From: Amoebophrya sp. A120
Lineage: Eukaryota; Sar; Dinophyceae; Syndiniales; Amoebophryaceae
Direction: 5' to 3'
DNA: 64,000 nt
Assembly (NCBI GenBank): GCA_905178155.1
Contig: CAJINV010000008.1
Location: forward strand, 434,001 to 498,000
Under the pieces are notes generated by a model. That model did not search any database, was not told where the DNA came from, and saw only the letters and a program-made list of their open reading frames with translations. Shown here one piece after another: positions 49,101-59,023 of the stretch (positions are counted from its first letter, which is position 1; every line of letters begins with the position of its first letter). A program made the translations under genes and the position numbers.

Positions 49101-50074
49101 GCTCGTCTGGCGGCAGGTGATCCAATTTTCGCTGCTCCGGTACGGCATCGAGCCACATTTTGTTCGGGTCCAAAATCTCGTCCAGATCACCACCACCGAA
49201 CATTCGTTCGATGTCCAGCTTCTGGTCATCCGTGAGTTCCTGTTTTGCGCCCCGGAGCTCTGTGTCCTGCAGCCGTTGCCTCTGTAGACGCTCCTGCACG
49301 ATTTTCTTGGCTTCGCGCTCCGTGTGCTCGATCAAGCCGTCGCCGGTCTCTTCGGCGGTGAGTTGCGCGGCCCAGTACCCAGGTTTGCCTTCCCGTTCAT
49401 CCGCACGAGCTGCTCCTACTGCCCCCGGCAGGACGAAGTTACTCCTCGAGCCAGCGGCGCGACCGGCCCCGACATTCAGGAAACTGCCCGCGTTCTGTCC
49501 CGCGACACTGTCAAGCAAACTCTCCTCGACGGCTGGCGTGGCCTTCTTCAGCCGAGACAGCACTGGCGGCCCGCTCTCTTGTTCCGCGGGTCGCATGTCG
49601 ACATCCTCCCCGAGGAGACCACCCTCCGCGAACAGCCCCATTCCGTCGTCATTGCTGTCCTCCTCATCGTCAACGATGAAGTCTGATGATTTTATAAAAT
49701 CTGATGTTTTGGTGCTCCTGCACGTCTTGCATATGCATGGCAACTAATTTTATTTGCGATTATGAAACACGAGGACCAGCATAGCAGCTAGAGCTTTCGG
49801 CTTCATCAGGTGGATGAAAGCAGTTCGGGGTAGCACGTACGCAGCTAGTATAAGTTTAAGTATTTCCTAACTAAAAATCCCCACAAACAACATTTTTGAT
49901 TCTGATTTGCAGATAAGTACCGTCCATTTCCTTTTTTCGCTGCTGCTCCTCAGGATCGGAGTCGCTGAGGGCAACATCCTCGCTTTCCTCGCTGCTCCTC
50001 GGGTTCGGCGGGAGGTCGTCCCCCTCGGCTTCCACAGCCTCGGTCTCCAGGAAATCTTTCGCTTTATCCCCCAT
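34125..50074 (-). CDS. SPT6-type transcription elongation factor / histone chaperone
   Basis: SPT6 travels with RNA polymerase II and reassembles nucleosomes. Approximate exons, 5' to 3': 50074-49921, 49682-48085, 47912-47762, 47434-46862, 46650-46100, 45639-44940, 44470-43735, 41718-40458, 40254-37783, 37594-35887, 35496-35229, 35002-34466 and 34282-34125 (TAG). Recognisable parts in family order are: an acidic N-terminus joining KKEMD to DFIVDDEEDSNDDG; helical core segments; a YqgF-like fold (VRTLSIYADESA to CLSMARQAQEPLAEAL); a helix-hairpin-helix with NFLPGLGPRKARLLFEYI; an ELARQGYPSQTMAEY segment typical of the following domain; a tandem SH2 region (TVLFRHAETNPYLLAYFKF, then ISVDHDGFRIWGNMLSENEE); and a Gly/Ser tail with repeated TP motifs. 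No clear S1 domain was found. At about 3,600 codons it is roughly twice the usual length because of insertions. The exon end near 46.1 kb and the segments from 45.7 to 43.7 kb are the least certain. Family identity is well supported; exon structure is approximate. Confidence 0.8.
35350..36600 (-). other. Tandem SH2 region of SPT6
   Basis: The first SH2-like part holds LYDWLAASPQGTVLFRHAET, where the Arg in LFRHAE takes the phosphate-binding Arg position, and LLAYFKF. A linker SNAYITPMCEKLRDAKGHRK resembles the YVxPM segment between the two SH2 folds. The second part, in the next exon, is EHISVDHDGFRIWGNMLSEN then FEKLDALYQWFLK. In yeast and animals this module binds the phosphorylated RNA polymerase II linker. 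Confidence 0.65.
39286..39425 (-). other. Helix-hairpin-helix segment of SPT6
   Basis: The frame reads DIVCKMGLCINRLKRCPNLR, then ALANFLPGLGPRKARLLFEY. The GLGPRKA hairpin preceded by a segment of the form VxxxGxxINR is a hallmark of SPT6 and bacterial Tex. It is the strongest single piece of evidence for the gene assignment. Confidence 0.8.
39530..40902 (-). other. YqgF/RuvC-like domain of SPT6
   Basis: It spans two exons with a GT-AG intron at 40255-40457 (CCAACAG/GTATAA to CACTTCAG). It starts with the first strand (AAGVRTLSIYADES), then SFRAIVLGEYGEIL, and ends with VVIADMRVPRLMGTHPMVEH and GMKICLSMARQAQEPLAEAL, which align by eye with the end of the SPT6 YqgF fold. The position after the first strand does not keep a clear acidic pair, consistent with the non-catalytic YqgF fold of eukaryotic SPT6. 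Confidence 0.6.
41865..43076. mobile_element. MITE-like element, PIF/Harbinger-type ends, in an SPT6 intron
   Basis: TIRs of about 50 bp face each other. The left starts GAGGCTGTACGATTAATCGA; the right, inverted, starts GAGGCCGTACGATTAATGGG. Each TIR contains its own palindrome (CCCCCTTTTCGATACCGAAA and so on). The element is flanked by TAA on both sides (41862-41864 and 43077-43079), the 3-bp TWA duplication typical of PIF/Harbinger transposons. The interior (about 1.1 kb) has GCGC-rich palindromic stretches near 42.7-42.8 kb and no credible transposase, so it looks non-autonomous. It lies in the roughly 2-kb intron between SPT6 exons at 43.7 and 41.7 kb. The superfamily is inferred from TSD length and composition only. 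Confidence 0.7.
46862..47434 (-). other. Gly/Thr-Pro-rich insertion within SPT6
   Basis: An exon encoding repeated TP words in Gly-rich context, such as GGTVTPAGGERLGMTPGQTV and AGRTPAGGRTAGAASG, followed by a Lys/Gly run (GGGKKGGKKGKGKG). It interrupts the expected helical core of SPT6. A similar TP style (FSYTPAGF, FEVTPGTFSEGGTPGAG) occurs in the C-terminal tail, where SPT6 proteins commonly have TP repeats. It is probably disordered and possibly phosphorylated by proline-directed kinases, by inference. Confidence 0.5.
47435..47761. mobile_element. Introner, family F2-like, decayed, 327 bp
   Basis: The left end TATCCTGTGTAAAAATCTCC is related to F2. The right end, read inward on the other strand, begins TATCCTGGGTGACAATTATA, much diverged. 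Flanks GAACC and ACACC match at three of five positions, so the TSD has decayed. Removal of the element and five bases still rejoins GGNQTPGV to GAQTTSSGMS in frame. It looks like the oldest introner in the window. Confidence 0.72.
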
Positions 50075-51662
50075 TTGCGCTTTCTTCTAGGGGCTCAGAT
50101 CGTTTGCTACCTCCGGTTTTCTTCAGCACATGATCCTCGAGCGTGGTCGTCGTCGTCCAGAACCAGATGAACACGTCAAACTGCAAATACTACCGTCGAT
50201 GACCACACGTGAAAACTACACTGCTGAACCGCAATATGGAAAAGGATGTGGCGTCTCGTCGTCTGTCGATGGTCGTCGGAGAAAGGCTACAATGACGCCT
50301 GATCTATCAGGGAGGGAGGTGAAGTAGTCCTATCAAAGAAACTAACATTGCTAAGACTGCCACTCTTTCACTACAGAACAATATCCTTCGCAAATATTCA
50401 CAAGCTGTTTTTGGCCTAAGTACGTTTATCGGAGGAACTAATGCAGCAATCTCTAACCTGTAAATAGTCTCGTAACACAGACAATGAGTTAAAGAAGGGA
50501 ATCAACCTCAACGTCGTATATTTAATTTTCAACACACTTTTAGGCGACTTCGCGCCAGCAATAATTCGTCCCAATTTCATCTCCACGATCTCATGCAGAA
50601 GCAGAACGGTTGCATTTTATGAAATCAAAGAGCATTTATGGGAGATCGCATCATACTCATAGTACGACACCAAATAACTCATATCGGTTTCTCCGATATT
50701 TTTGGTCAACAAAAGAGGTGGTCATTTAATATTGGCGTCACAACATTCTGCTCCTCATGAAAGCAATTTTATCATGTGTTTCAGGTACCACGACAACAGG
50801 AAAATTTACAGAATGGATGGCGCAGGAAAATTCCAGTTTAAGTTCTGATTTCATCTTGCAGCCGTCCTCAAAATCTATTTCTTCATGATCTACTTCGCAT
50901 TTCATCCATTTCCTCTCTTCACGACAGTCATTGCACAACTGACTCACTCAGTGGTTCATTTCCTCGAGTGATAGATCACGTTGACTTCCAGACACGCAGA
51001 CCACAATGAAAATTGAGATCGGAAGATACAGGCGAAAATTGAGATCGGGTAAATGCACAAGGGAGCCGTTTCCAACAGTCTCTCCCGCAAATTTTTCGCA
51101 TCTTGCGGACAGAATCAATCCTGGCCGCGTCTCGAAAATTCAGCGATCGGGGTCAATCATGGTCGACGATCACCTGGGTATCTATTCCTTTTTTCACTTA
51201 GCACACTGCTCACGCAGAATGGAAAATTGAAGTGTCCATGTCTCTCTAGGGTACTATAGCAAATTGCAAACAGTTGCAGTTGTAGGGTATTTGAAGCACC
51301 GAAGCTTTTGCGTACGAAAATTTTCGCATTCCGCAGGAGCGTTCGACAGCTACTTTATTTGCGCTCATGATATCCTTTTCACACACCAAATTTTGATTTT
51401 GATATACTTCCTCGCACAAAAGATATACGTAGTCAGGTCGTGTGTGTCGGCCTGTGTGAATGCTTCAGACCTCGAAAATTGAAATGAACTAACCGGCTGC
51501 AGGTGCACAACCACGGACCGTGTCCCTCTACTCGTGTGCGTGTCCGGCAATTGCTGTTCATAGGAACAGCTTGCTTGGGTATCGTCACAGCGACGGCCAC
51601 GGCCACTTATGCAAGAAACTTTCATATGATTTTTACGCCTCAGTGGGACCATGATGCGCTCC
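50075..51662. other. Intergenic region, about 1.6 kb
   Basis: Contains the 5' flank of the SPT6 gene and the 3' flank of the glycosyltransferase-like gene. Short open frames only. A minus-strand frame at 50738-50947 has some protein-like character but no start, splice or family support. AAAATTGAGATCGG is duplicated near 51007-51045. Confidence 0.4.
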
Positions 51663-54600
51663 TCAAACACAGAACTTCTGCCACCACGGGGAATACTGGG
51701 CGACGATCCACCACCGGTAGCCATTGTAGTGCGCGAAGATAGTTCCCTTGTACATCAGCTTGTATAGGAACCCGCCCGGCGAGAAATTGTGCAGTGCCTC
51801 GGCCCACGCCTCTACATGGTCATCGTGACGCGGCCTGGACTCGCAGGATATACGCGCACACGAAATCTCCAGGTGCTCGGTCGGCTTTATCTCAACGTGC
51901 ATGCGAGGGAGAACGAGTTCGGCCACCTTTTGCCTGAACCAGGACGATTCTCGATCCATCTGCGGCGGAAATGTATGCTACCAAAGTTTGTTGGCGCTTG
52001 CGCTTGCCGCTTGGCCAATTCGACCTTGGTTATTAGCACTTCGCTTGTGAAAGAGCAAAGTTTTCCTGTCGAATAGTATTTCACAAGTGCGTTCTCAAGG
52101 TCAAGGCGATCCCAAGGTGAAGCTCACGGTAAAATGAAAATCATATGAGTTTCGCTTTCGTCCTCTTCATGCATCACAAAAAATAAAAATTCCAAGAAAA
52201 CACATACAAGGTCTTCGACAACCAGGCCTCAGGGTTTCGGTAGCATACGGGAAACGCCCCATCGCCAAGTCCTCGAAAACACCTGGAGAGAGAAAGAAAA
52301 TAATTGCTTCAACATTCCTTTGTCTCTGCTCGGTTGACAGAATGAAAGCGATGCGCAGCGACTGGTAGCCCCGAGGGCATCCAAGGTCAACGTTAATTGT
52401 CCCATCTCTCTACACAGAAACAGGCAGGTAAGTAAGTAAGTAGCTCCACACCCAACAAACTCGGTGTCATGTACGAAGAAAAAAGATCAAGATGAACAGG
52501 ACGCGCACCCCCGTGCCCTCCCAGACTAAGACAAAAGCTTTCCAGACGAAATAAAACACATACACTTACATCAGATGTTTATACCCAGATACACCAGGAA
52601 ATCCCCCACGTTCCTTGCAAGGTAGCCCCGATGGTCATCCTTTTCGCTGTCCGGCTTGTACACCTTCTGGCGGTCCGTCCACCAACGTACTCCCAGCAAA
52701 CTTTTCTTCTGTGTGAGAGAGAAAAGAATGGCGTGCTCTAGCTGTCTGCCTTTCACTCTCTCAGTCTCAGTCTTCGTCTCACTTTAGAACGAGCGAGGAG
52801 CTGCAGAAAAAATATTCAGAACATGCACAAAACGCGATCGCTCGTCTTTGCCACCGATTCGCGCTAGCGACGAGAGTTCGTGTCTAGAAGTTACGCAGCA
52901 ACCAATCGCTGTGCCGCAGTGTTCTTTTCTCGGATATCCAGATAGTGCTTGTCATACCGCCACGCTGTGAGTAGCTCCGGATTGTCCGGTATCAAATGTA
53001 AAAATGTCTGGGTCTGGAAGATTTGGGTGTTTGTCATGTTGGAAGGCTAAGGGCAGGGCGTCCCATTCGTTTATAAACTTAAAACGGTAGCCACCTACCC
53101 AGCAAACTCTGAGTGGAATAGGCACGGGCAAAGCGATCTCTACCGAGAGACAGTCACAAGAGCTCCTGGGACGGCCGCGGGATGAGCTTTGTAGCTATCT
53201 GAGTAGGGATAACTTTGCCGGCGGACCCACCAGCGCTGAGGGATAAAAGAAAAGGTAAAAAAGCGGTAAAGTCATCTACTATGGCACAGTCCCAACTACG
53301 AAAAAACCCATCTTAAAAAAGTGAGGCAAGATTGTACGGGGTGTTTGTCGTTAAAAAAGTAAGAAAGTGGGTGTTTGTCATGCAAATTGTACATGACCCA
53401 CGATGCCTGTGATGCATTCTCTAGCATCACAGCCCTCGCGCAGGCTTTCTCATGCCTATCCTGCATGAGAAATGCCCGGTCCGGGTGGCAAAAATCTGAG
53501 CACCTTTTGCTGGCCATGCAATACAGTTTTTTGTATGATCGAGAAAGTAGCATCACAAGTCCTGTTCTTCCAGACCCAGACATTTTTACATTTGATATCC
53601 GGGAATGTGATCGGCTGATCCAGGCTCCAAAACGCCACCTGACTCGCCCGTATGGAAGCGTCAGGTTTGAAATCGACAAAGTTGAAATGATTTGTAATGC
53701 ATAAAATGGATACCAGTTGGAAGACCAATTTCCAAGCGGCGCATGACAAATCTTCGGAGCACCGGAATCCAATTTGTCATGCTGTTCGGGCACAGAAGAC
53801 TGCTTTTGTCATGCTCCTTTAGCAGCGCCATCCCAAACCCTAAATAGGCTCACAATCTGCCTCACTTGCCAGCCCGGCAAGACAGGCACTTCATGCCTTG
53901 CATTTTTTGCATGACAAATCATTTCAACTTTGTCGATTTCAAACCTGACGCTTCCATAGCCCGATCCACCATAGTATTCACGTCTGTCTTCCCAGTTTGG
54001 CCCGTGTTTGGGCTTACATGCTTGACGAGAGACACACTAGGGAGGAAGAAAACCAGCCGCGTTTTCTCCAGTCCAATTGGGTCCTTCTCATAATCATGAA
54101 TTTCGTACTGGTACTTCGGCGCCAGGAAGCTGGTGTGTTTCGTTTGTAATATTTGTCCATAAGTGAATAGATACTGATACGGTTACTCGCCACATGGTTT
54201 GATTTTGATATCAAATTTCATGGCGACCGACTGACAGGGCTTCGTCCTAATCTGAGTGTGCTCTCAGTTTACTTCTTTGAAAAAAAAACTCTTTCACTAT
54301 GACTGCTCCTCTAGAAGTAGAAATAGCTGTCACGTTAGTCGCAATAAAGAAAATTTCATGCAGCTCGTAGCAAAAAGTACTCTTTCAAGAGGGCTTTGTC
54401 CAGATGCCTCAAGCTGTCGCCCCAGAGATCGAACTTTACCGGCGGGAAGAGAATCCTATTCGGCCGGACGAGTAGCCGCATGAGCTCCGCCCACTCCCCT
54501 GCTGTGCTCCAATCGGACAAACTAGCGTAGGGGTGCGAAATGTGCATTGAAATTCAGGAGTCGGTTGTTAGGTCAAAATGAAGCTGCATGCACCAGGCAC

Positions 54601-57600
54601 CTCAAGTAAAGTAAGTATCTTGTGCAGTAGCACGTACGTATCTTGTGCAGGAGGCATACAAATACAACGCGAGAACCGGTCAGCGTAATGAAACCGCTGG
54701 CAAAAACCAACATGAAACGGGGCGCGTTGTTCGCGTCTCCCACTTTTCTTTAGTCCATAGTCCGAAGGGAAAAATAGAGAACCAGATGAATTTGAAGATG
54801 AGCGTGAACGAACTTTTACCGTGCGCGCGGCAAAATACACAACTCAAGCGGCAAATGCTGGATGCTGATGCACACATAAGTCTACAACGAGACTCGAGTA
54901 AACAGGGTGACCAGCCGATACAGGTGGTGCACGAATGCGTCCCGACTGGTCATCCAGGCAATGTTAGAGAAGTGGGATTGTCGCAGAACGTAGAGGTTCG
55001 GATCCATGGCACCAGATCCTAACTCGTGATTTACCTGCAACAGATTCCACGCGGTGGATCCCAACAGGGAGTTGTCCTTCTGCATCACGCGGGCGCTGAA
55101 CTGCATATAATCCGGGAGTTTTGGGCTCAGCTCCAAATTGTCTTGTAAAAACACCGCATAGTCAAACTGCAGGAACATCACCCCCAAGACCCACATTTGA
55201 TATATCCGCAGCCGCATGCCCGAGATGAAAAGACGCTCCTTGCGGATTCCTTAATTTCATCGTAGAGTAGTACCTAGTAGTCGTCCTTACGGTGGTCGAT
55301 AAAACGAACGCACGTCCTCAACACAGCCGACGGACGACGGAGCGATACGTTCCGCAAGTAGACAGAGGGCAATTTTTGCAAAGACAAAGAGTTTCTTCTA
55401 CTTCGTGACATAAGAGCAAGAGTTTTAGTTTACCGCAGTCGAATCTAGAACAGCCTCCCCTTGCTTTATGCTGTGCTCCTTAGGTGTTTATTTCCGCACG
55501 CCAGCGTCTTTTTTGGTGCGATATTTCGGAACTCCGCGTCCTTCCACTGTGTGTTCATTTGGAGGGCATTTTGAAATTGATGGAAGAAGGACTCCATTTT
55601 CTTCCCAGCTGGATTGCCCCCTCCTCCTTCAGCGTCCTCCGCCGCCTTTTCTTCCGCATGTTGCAGGCTTTGCGCAACAACCCCGCCCGCCGTGCGCGAC
55701 ACAGCGCTAGCACTTCCCGCAGCGTCAAACAGGTTTCCCAAAACCGGGAACAGCGAGATCCCAAGGTCCGGCAGTACCGGAAGATGGACGGACTCGCGGT
55801 CTTTCCCACACGTACTGTACGAAAGCGGTTCCTGGAAAGGGACCACCTTCGAGTTTTTGGCAAAACTTTGACACTCCTCCTTTCCCAGGTCCTGCAGCCA
55901 CGTGGGGTTGCACCGGGCCAGGAACACGTAGATATCCTCGACCTCGAGGGAGCGCAATCGCTCGATCTGCGACAGCACCACGCGGAACCGCCGACAAGAT
56001 GTCAAAATCGAGTATCCAATCTGAGAGTTTCATTTTCAATTTTGTTCTATCCCAGATCTGTCATTACGAGCACGCATACTCCTGGCGGTATAGGAATAAG
56101 TATCCTGTTCACCGCGCGCCGAATCATGCAAAATGTCAATCAACATCATTTATCGTGTCGCTTTTGGTGAAAAGCCATTGCATGATCTACAGAGGATAGC
56201 ACTCTGTGTATTACTGTACGTAGCCATCCGTTGCGCCATGGTGAATCCATCGCACAAGAAGACGTAAGTACTGGTAGGCCAAGGCGAATCGATCTTGGTT
56301 CCATGCCAAAAAGAGATGAAAAAATACTAATATACCCGAATTTTCGGTGTGATGTTGTCTTTCCCGACGTGAGGAGTGCGAACATCTTCGGCTGACGGCT
56401 TCGCGTACTCTACTTTGGCCTTTAGCTTACCGAGCGGCCTACGCAGCAAAAACTTGTCCGGTACCGGATGTCCGAGTATATCTGTTTTTGGCTCGTCAAA
56501 CCCCTCTCGTACGGCGACTTCCGACTTCCCCGCTAGGCCGCGACTCTCCTCCTTCTTGCACGTGAGTGTGCAATGGCAGTTGAGTATTTCGGCGCGTCCC
56601 TTGTGCACTGTGATCCACAGTTATCGAAATGACATCAAAGCTCAGTTGTTGCAATATCGTTTCCGTGGCACATCATCATCACAATCACTGCTGCACAAAA
56701 AGAAAAAGCATCTATCGCGCGCGACCAAAAGTAGAGCGCACTTTGCACCCCTAAGGACGAAATCACACTTCTTGAACCTCGCTTCGTTCGGAGATTGCTC
56801 AAAATACACTGGTGCAACAGACGTACATACAAACTTAAGGAAGAGGGTAAGTGGTCTAGTCTTCTCGTTAACGTATACTAGACCTCAGAAGTTCTCTCGA
56901 TTTGATAACTGTCGATCCGGCGTGTAGCGATATTGCTCGAGAGAGCTCTCGAGCTCGTCTTCCGCTTGTCCCTGCCCGTCAGCTTCTGCTTCTTCGGCGT
57001 CCTGACCAGCATCCTCCAGGGCGTCGCTGTAGCTTTCGGTCTTCGCACTGCTGCAGTCCTTGGCTTTCTTCTTGCGCTTACTCGCTCCTTATCAACTGCA
57101 AAAATGTCTGGGTCTGGAAACTTGTAATGCTGCGTTGGGAATAGTTAATGCTCTGTAATGTACAGGCAAGCATGAGAAATATTGTGCTGCGTTTTTCGCA
57201 TGACAAACTGCGTTTTTGCATGACAGGCAAAAGGGTCTCTTCTTGGACACGCATCACAGACTTTTTGGTCATGCCAGACAAGCATGACAAATCTCAAAAT
57301 CTTCCAGACCCAGACATTTTTGCATTTGATACTCCTGCTGCCAGTTCTGCAGCCGCAGCCTCCGCGTCGTCGACATCCATGTAACCTCCGGTATTTCTCC
57401 GGTACGCGCGCAGGGAGAACGGCGAGCCCCGCATCCACACATTGTAGAGGAGCACGAGGTAGAGCAGAAAGGCACACAGAAACTTCGGTCGGTCCCGCAA
57501 AACGTGGTCACAAACCTGCCCGCCGAAATCACTCGTCCCCCTCCAGGACGACCTGGGAGATGTTGAATAATCTGACAAACTAGTCGTAGTGGTGTTCCCT

Positions 57601-58052
57601 TTGTTCTGACCAAACTGCCGATCTCGGTTGCCACCGCCCTGCCTGGCCTTGCCGCCTGCTCGCTTGATTTCTTTTTCGAGGACGTGAACATCCGCATCGA
57701 CCAGTACCCAGGAGGCGCACCCAGGCGCCGGACTACGCGCGCCACTCTCCTGGTCCACACTGTTGTTGACATTGATGTCATTTTGATTTTGCTCGCCAAC
57801 CGCCCGCAGGTAAGTGGCTTTTGCCAACGAGACCCCAGCGCGCCACCTGGCGGCCGCACAGCTTCCCGCGGCAAGGCAAAACTGTTGTGCAATCGCACAG
57901 TTGCTTTCCCGCGTTTGCTCGCCAAATTCGCTGAGGGTGCTGCGCCCCTGCCCATCGTCAGCATTTTGGCCGCTATCGTCGTCGTCCAGGTCGAGGTCCC
58001 GTCTCTTGGATGATCCTCCTCCTCCGGCGCGAATGCTGCTGTTGCTCGGCAT
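51663..58052 (-). CDS. Probable type II membrane glycosyltransferase, GT13 (GnT-I/POMGnT1)-like
   Basis: Start ATG at 58052 (MPSNSSIRAGGGGSSKRRDL). A cytosolic acidic/Ser-rich segment of about 200 residues precedes one membrane span (LCAFLLYLVLLYNVWM), as in Golgi type II enzymes. Approximate exons, 5' to 3': 58052-57332, 57089-56930, 56611-56346, a short one near 56.24 kb (STYVFLCDGFTMAQRMAT), about 56.0-55.5 kb, 55217-55030 and beyond, about 54.5 kb, about 54.15-53.96 kb, 53650-53598, 52989-52890, about 52.71-52.58 kb, about 52.28 kb and 51959-51663. The segment FLQDNLELSPKLPDYMQFSA, then STAWN, then DPNLYVLRQSHFSNIAWMTS follows the order of the GT13 metal-binding loop, SAWN and LYR...GW motifs. 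The 3' exon (DDHVEAWAEALHNFSPGG, YKGTIFAHYNGYRWWIVAQ) fits the GT13 C-terminus. The usual Glu-Asp-Asp is Gln-Asp-Asn here. The middle exons between 54.5 and 52 kb are unassigned and could belong to another gene. Confidence 0.5.
52990..53597. mobile_element. Introner, family F1, enlarged to 608 bp by an internal insertion
   Basis: Perfect F1 ends (TATCAAATGTAAAAATGTCT and inverse). TSD TCCGG at 52985-52989 and 53598-53602. Removal rejoins PITFPD to NPELLTAWRYDK on the minus strand. It is about 345 bp longer than other F1 copies: a block at 53039-53382 is bounded by a direct repeat, GGGTGTTTGTCATG (53025-53038 and 53369-53382). The inserted block has no visible TIRs and resembles nothing else in the window. 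Confidence 0.88.
53651..53958. mobile_element. Introner, family F3, 308 bp
   Basis: The ends are TATGGAAGCGTCAGGTTTGA and a perfect inverted copy, with inverted homology of about 50 bp (through AATCGACAAAGTTGAAATGA). TSD GCCCG at 53646-53650 and 53959-53963. It lies only 48 bp from the F1 copy at 52990-53597. Removal rejoins NTMVDRA to SQVAFWSLDQ in frame. It is the only F3 copy in the window. Confidence 0.9.
57090..57331. mobile_element. Introner, family F1, 242 bp
   Basis: The ends are TATCAACTGCAAAAATGTCT and an inverted copy ending TGCATTTGATA. TSD CTCCT at 57085-57089 and 57332-57336. Removal rejoins AAELAAG to ASKRKKKAKD in the glycosyltransferase-like gene. Read on the gene strand, the left end is open, so a read-through product would be possible for a short distance. 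Confidence 0.9.
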
Positions 58053-59023
58053 GACATCTTAGGTCGCAAGCTAGCAGACGAAGACCGCGCTTCGCGCTCG
58101 GCTGCACCAACCGAATTTTCAACACAGCTGCACCGAAGCAGCTTCTTCAGCTCGATAGCTCCCGCACCGTCCGGAGAACAAGGGACAGCCACAGCGACAG
58201 TGCGTCCCGGTCCCTCCCCCTCGTCAGTGGGTCCGCGAGTGAACTGCAGCAAAAAAAAACACACGAAGAAAAACCAAGCTCACGAGGACATTCTGGAGGA
58301 TTGCCACACCCGCATCATCTTGTTCAACATTACTTGGTACTGAGTTACTCGTCCAGTGACTGTGTTCGGTAACAACTCGCCGCGGTTTTGTGTGGCGCGA
58401 CTTAGCAACGAGGTGAACTCGGTCCTCAGGATAAGAATACTTCATCCACTCGAAAACGAACACATATCGCTCTCAACCACCAACTCCCCTGCAAGGAGGC
58501 CGAGTGCCAGACGGGAGCCGAAGCACCGGGGCTGACGACAAAAAGCCAGAAGACATAGAGTCAAACAGGTTAGAATGCTGCACCACAACACAAATGCGTA
58601 TCTTCATGGCTTGTTCTGTGTTTTTTTTTCCAACGTTAAGATGACGCATCCTGAATGAAACTATTCAAAACACGATATCAAAAAGAAAAAGAGCGCGTCA
58701 AAAGGATACCGAAGCAATGAAGACGCTAGAAGTGGGTGGTCATTTCGTACCTCATCGAAATTATTCGAAGGCTCTTCAAACTTACTTGCACAACCTCAAG
58801 AAGAACCTCGAAAAGCCTTTACGTAACGCTATGAACATAGCATCATGAATCTTTTGCAATACTTTTGTCTTAAACTGAAATCCGATTTACCGGCAAGATG
58901 AATCGTGGCTCTTTATTCTCTAGTCGTCAACGACCGCTGGGAAATGCAAAAACGGCTCTGTCTGTGTTCTTGAGACGCCGACAAACGCGATTCAAGAAAA
59001 ACTGGCTCTGCACAATGGGCTCA
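58053..59023. other. Intergenic region, about 1 kb
   Basis: Lies between the start of the glycosyltransferase-like gene and the stop of the secreted-protein gene. The frame of the former stays open upstream to 58264 but lacks a better start. The rest is AT-rich with no gene, repeat or RNA recognised. Confidence 0.45.

Noticed and set aside
53039-53368. Insert within the F1 introner considered as an rRNA, snRNA or spliced-leader gene
   Set aside because: Short words such as GGTAGCCACC and GGGATAACTTTG are suggestive, but no continuous match to a known RNA could be recognised.
4312-57331. CRISPR-like reading of the dispersed identical repeats
   Set aside because: The copies are widely dispersed inverted pairs inside exons with target duplications, not regularly spaced direct repeats.
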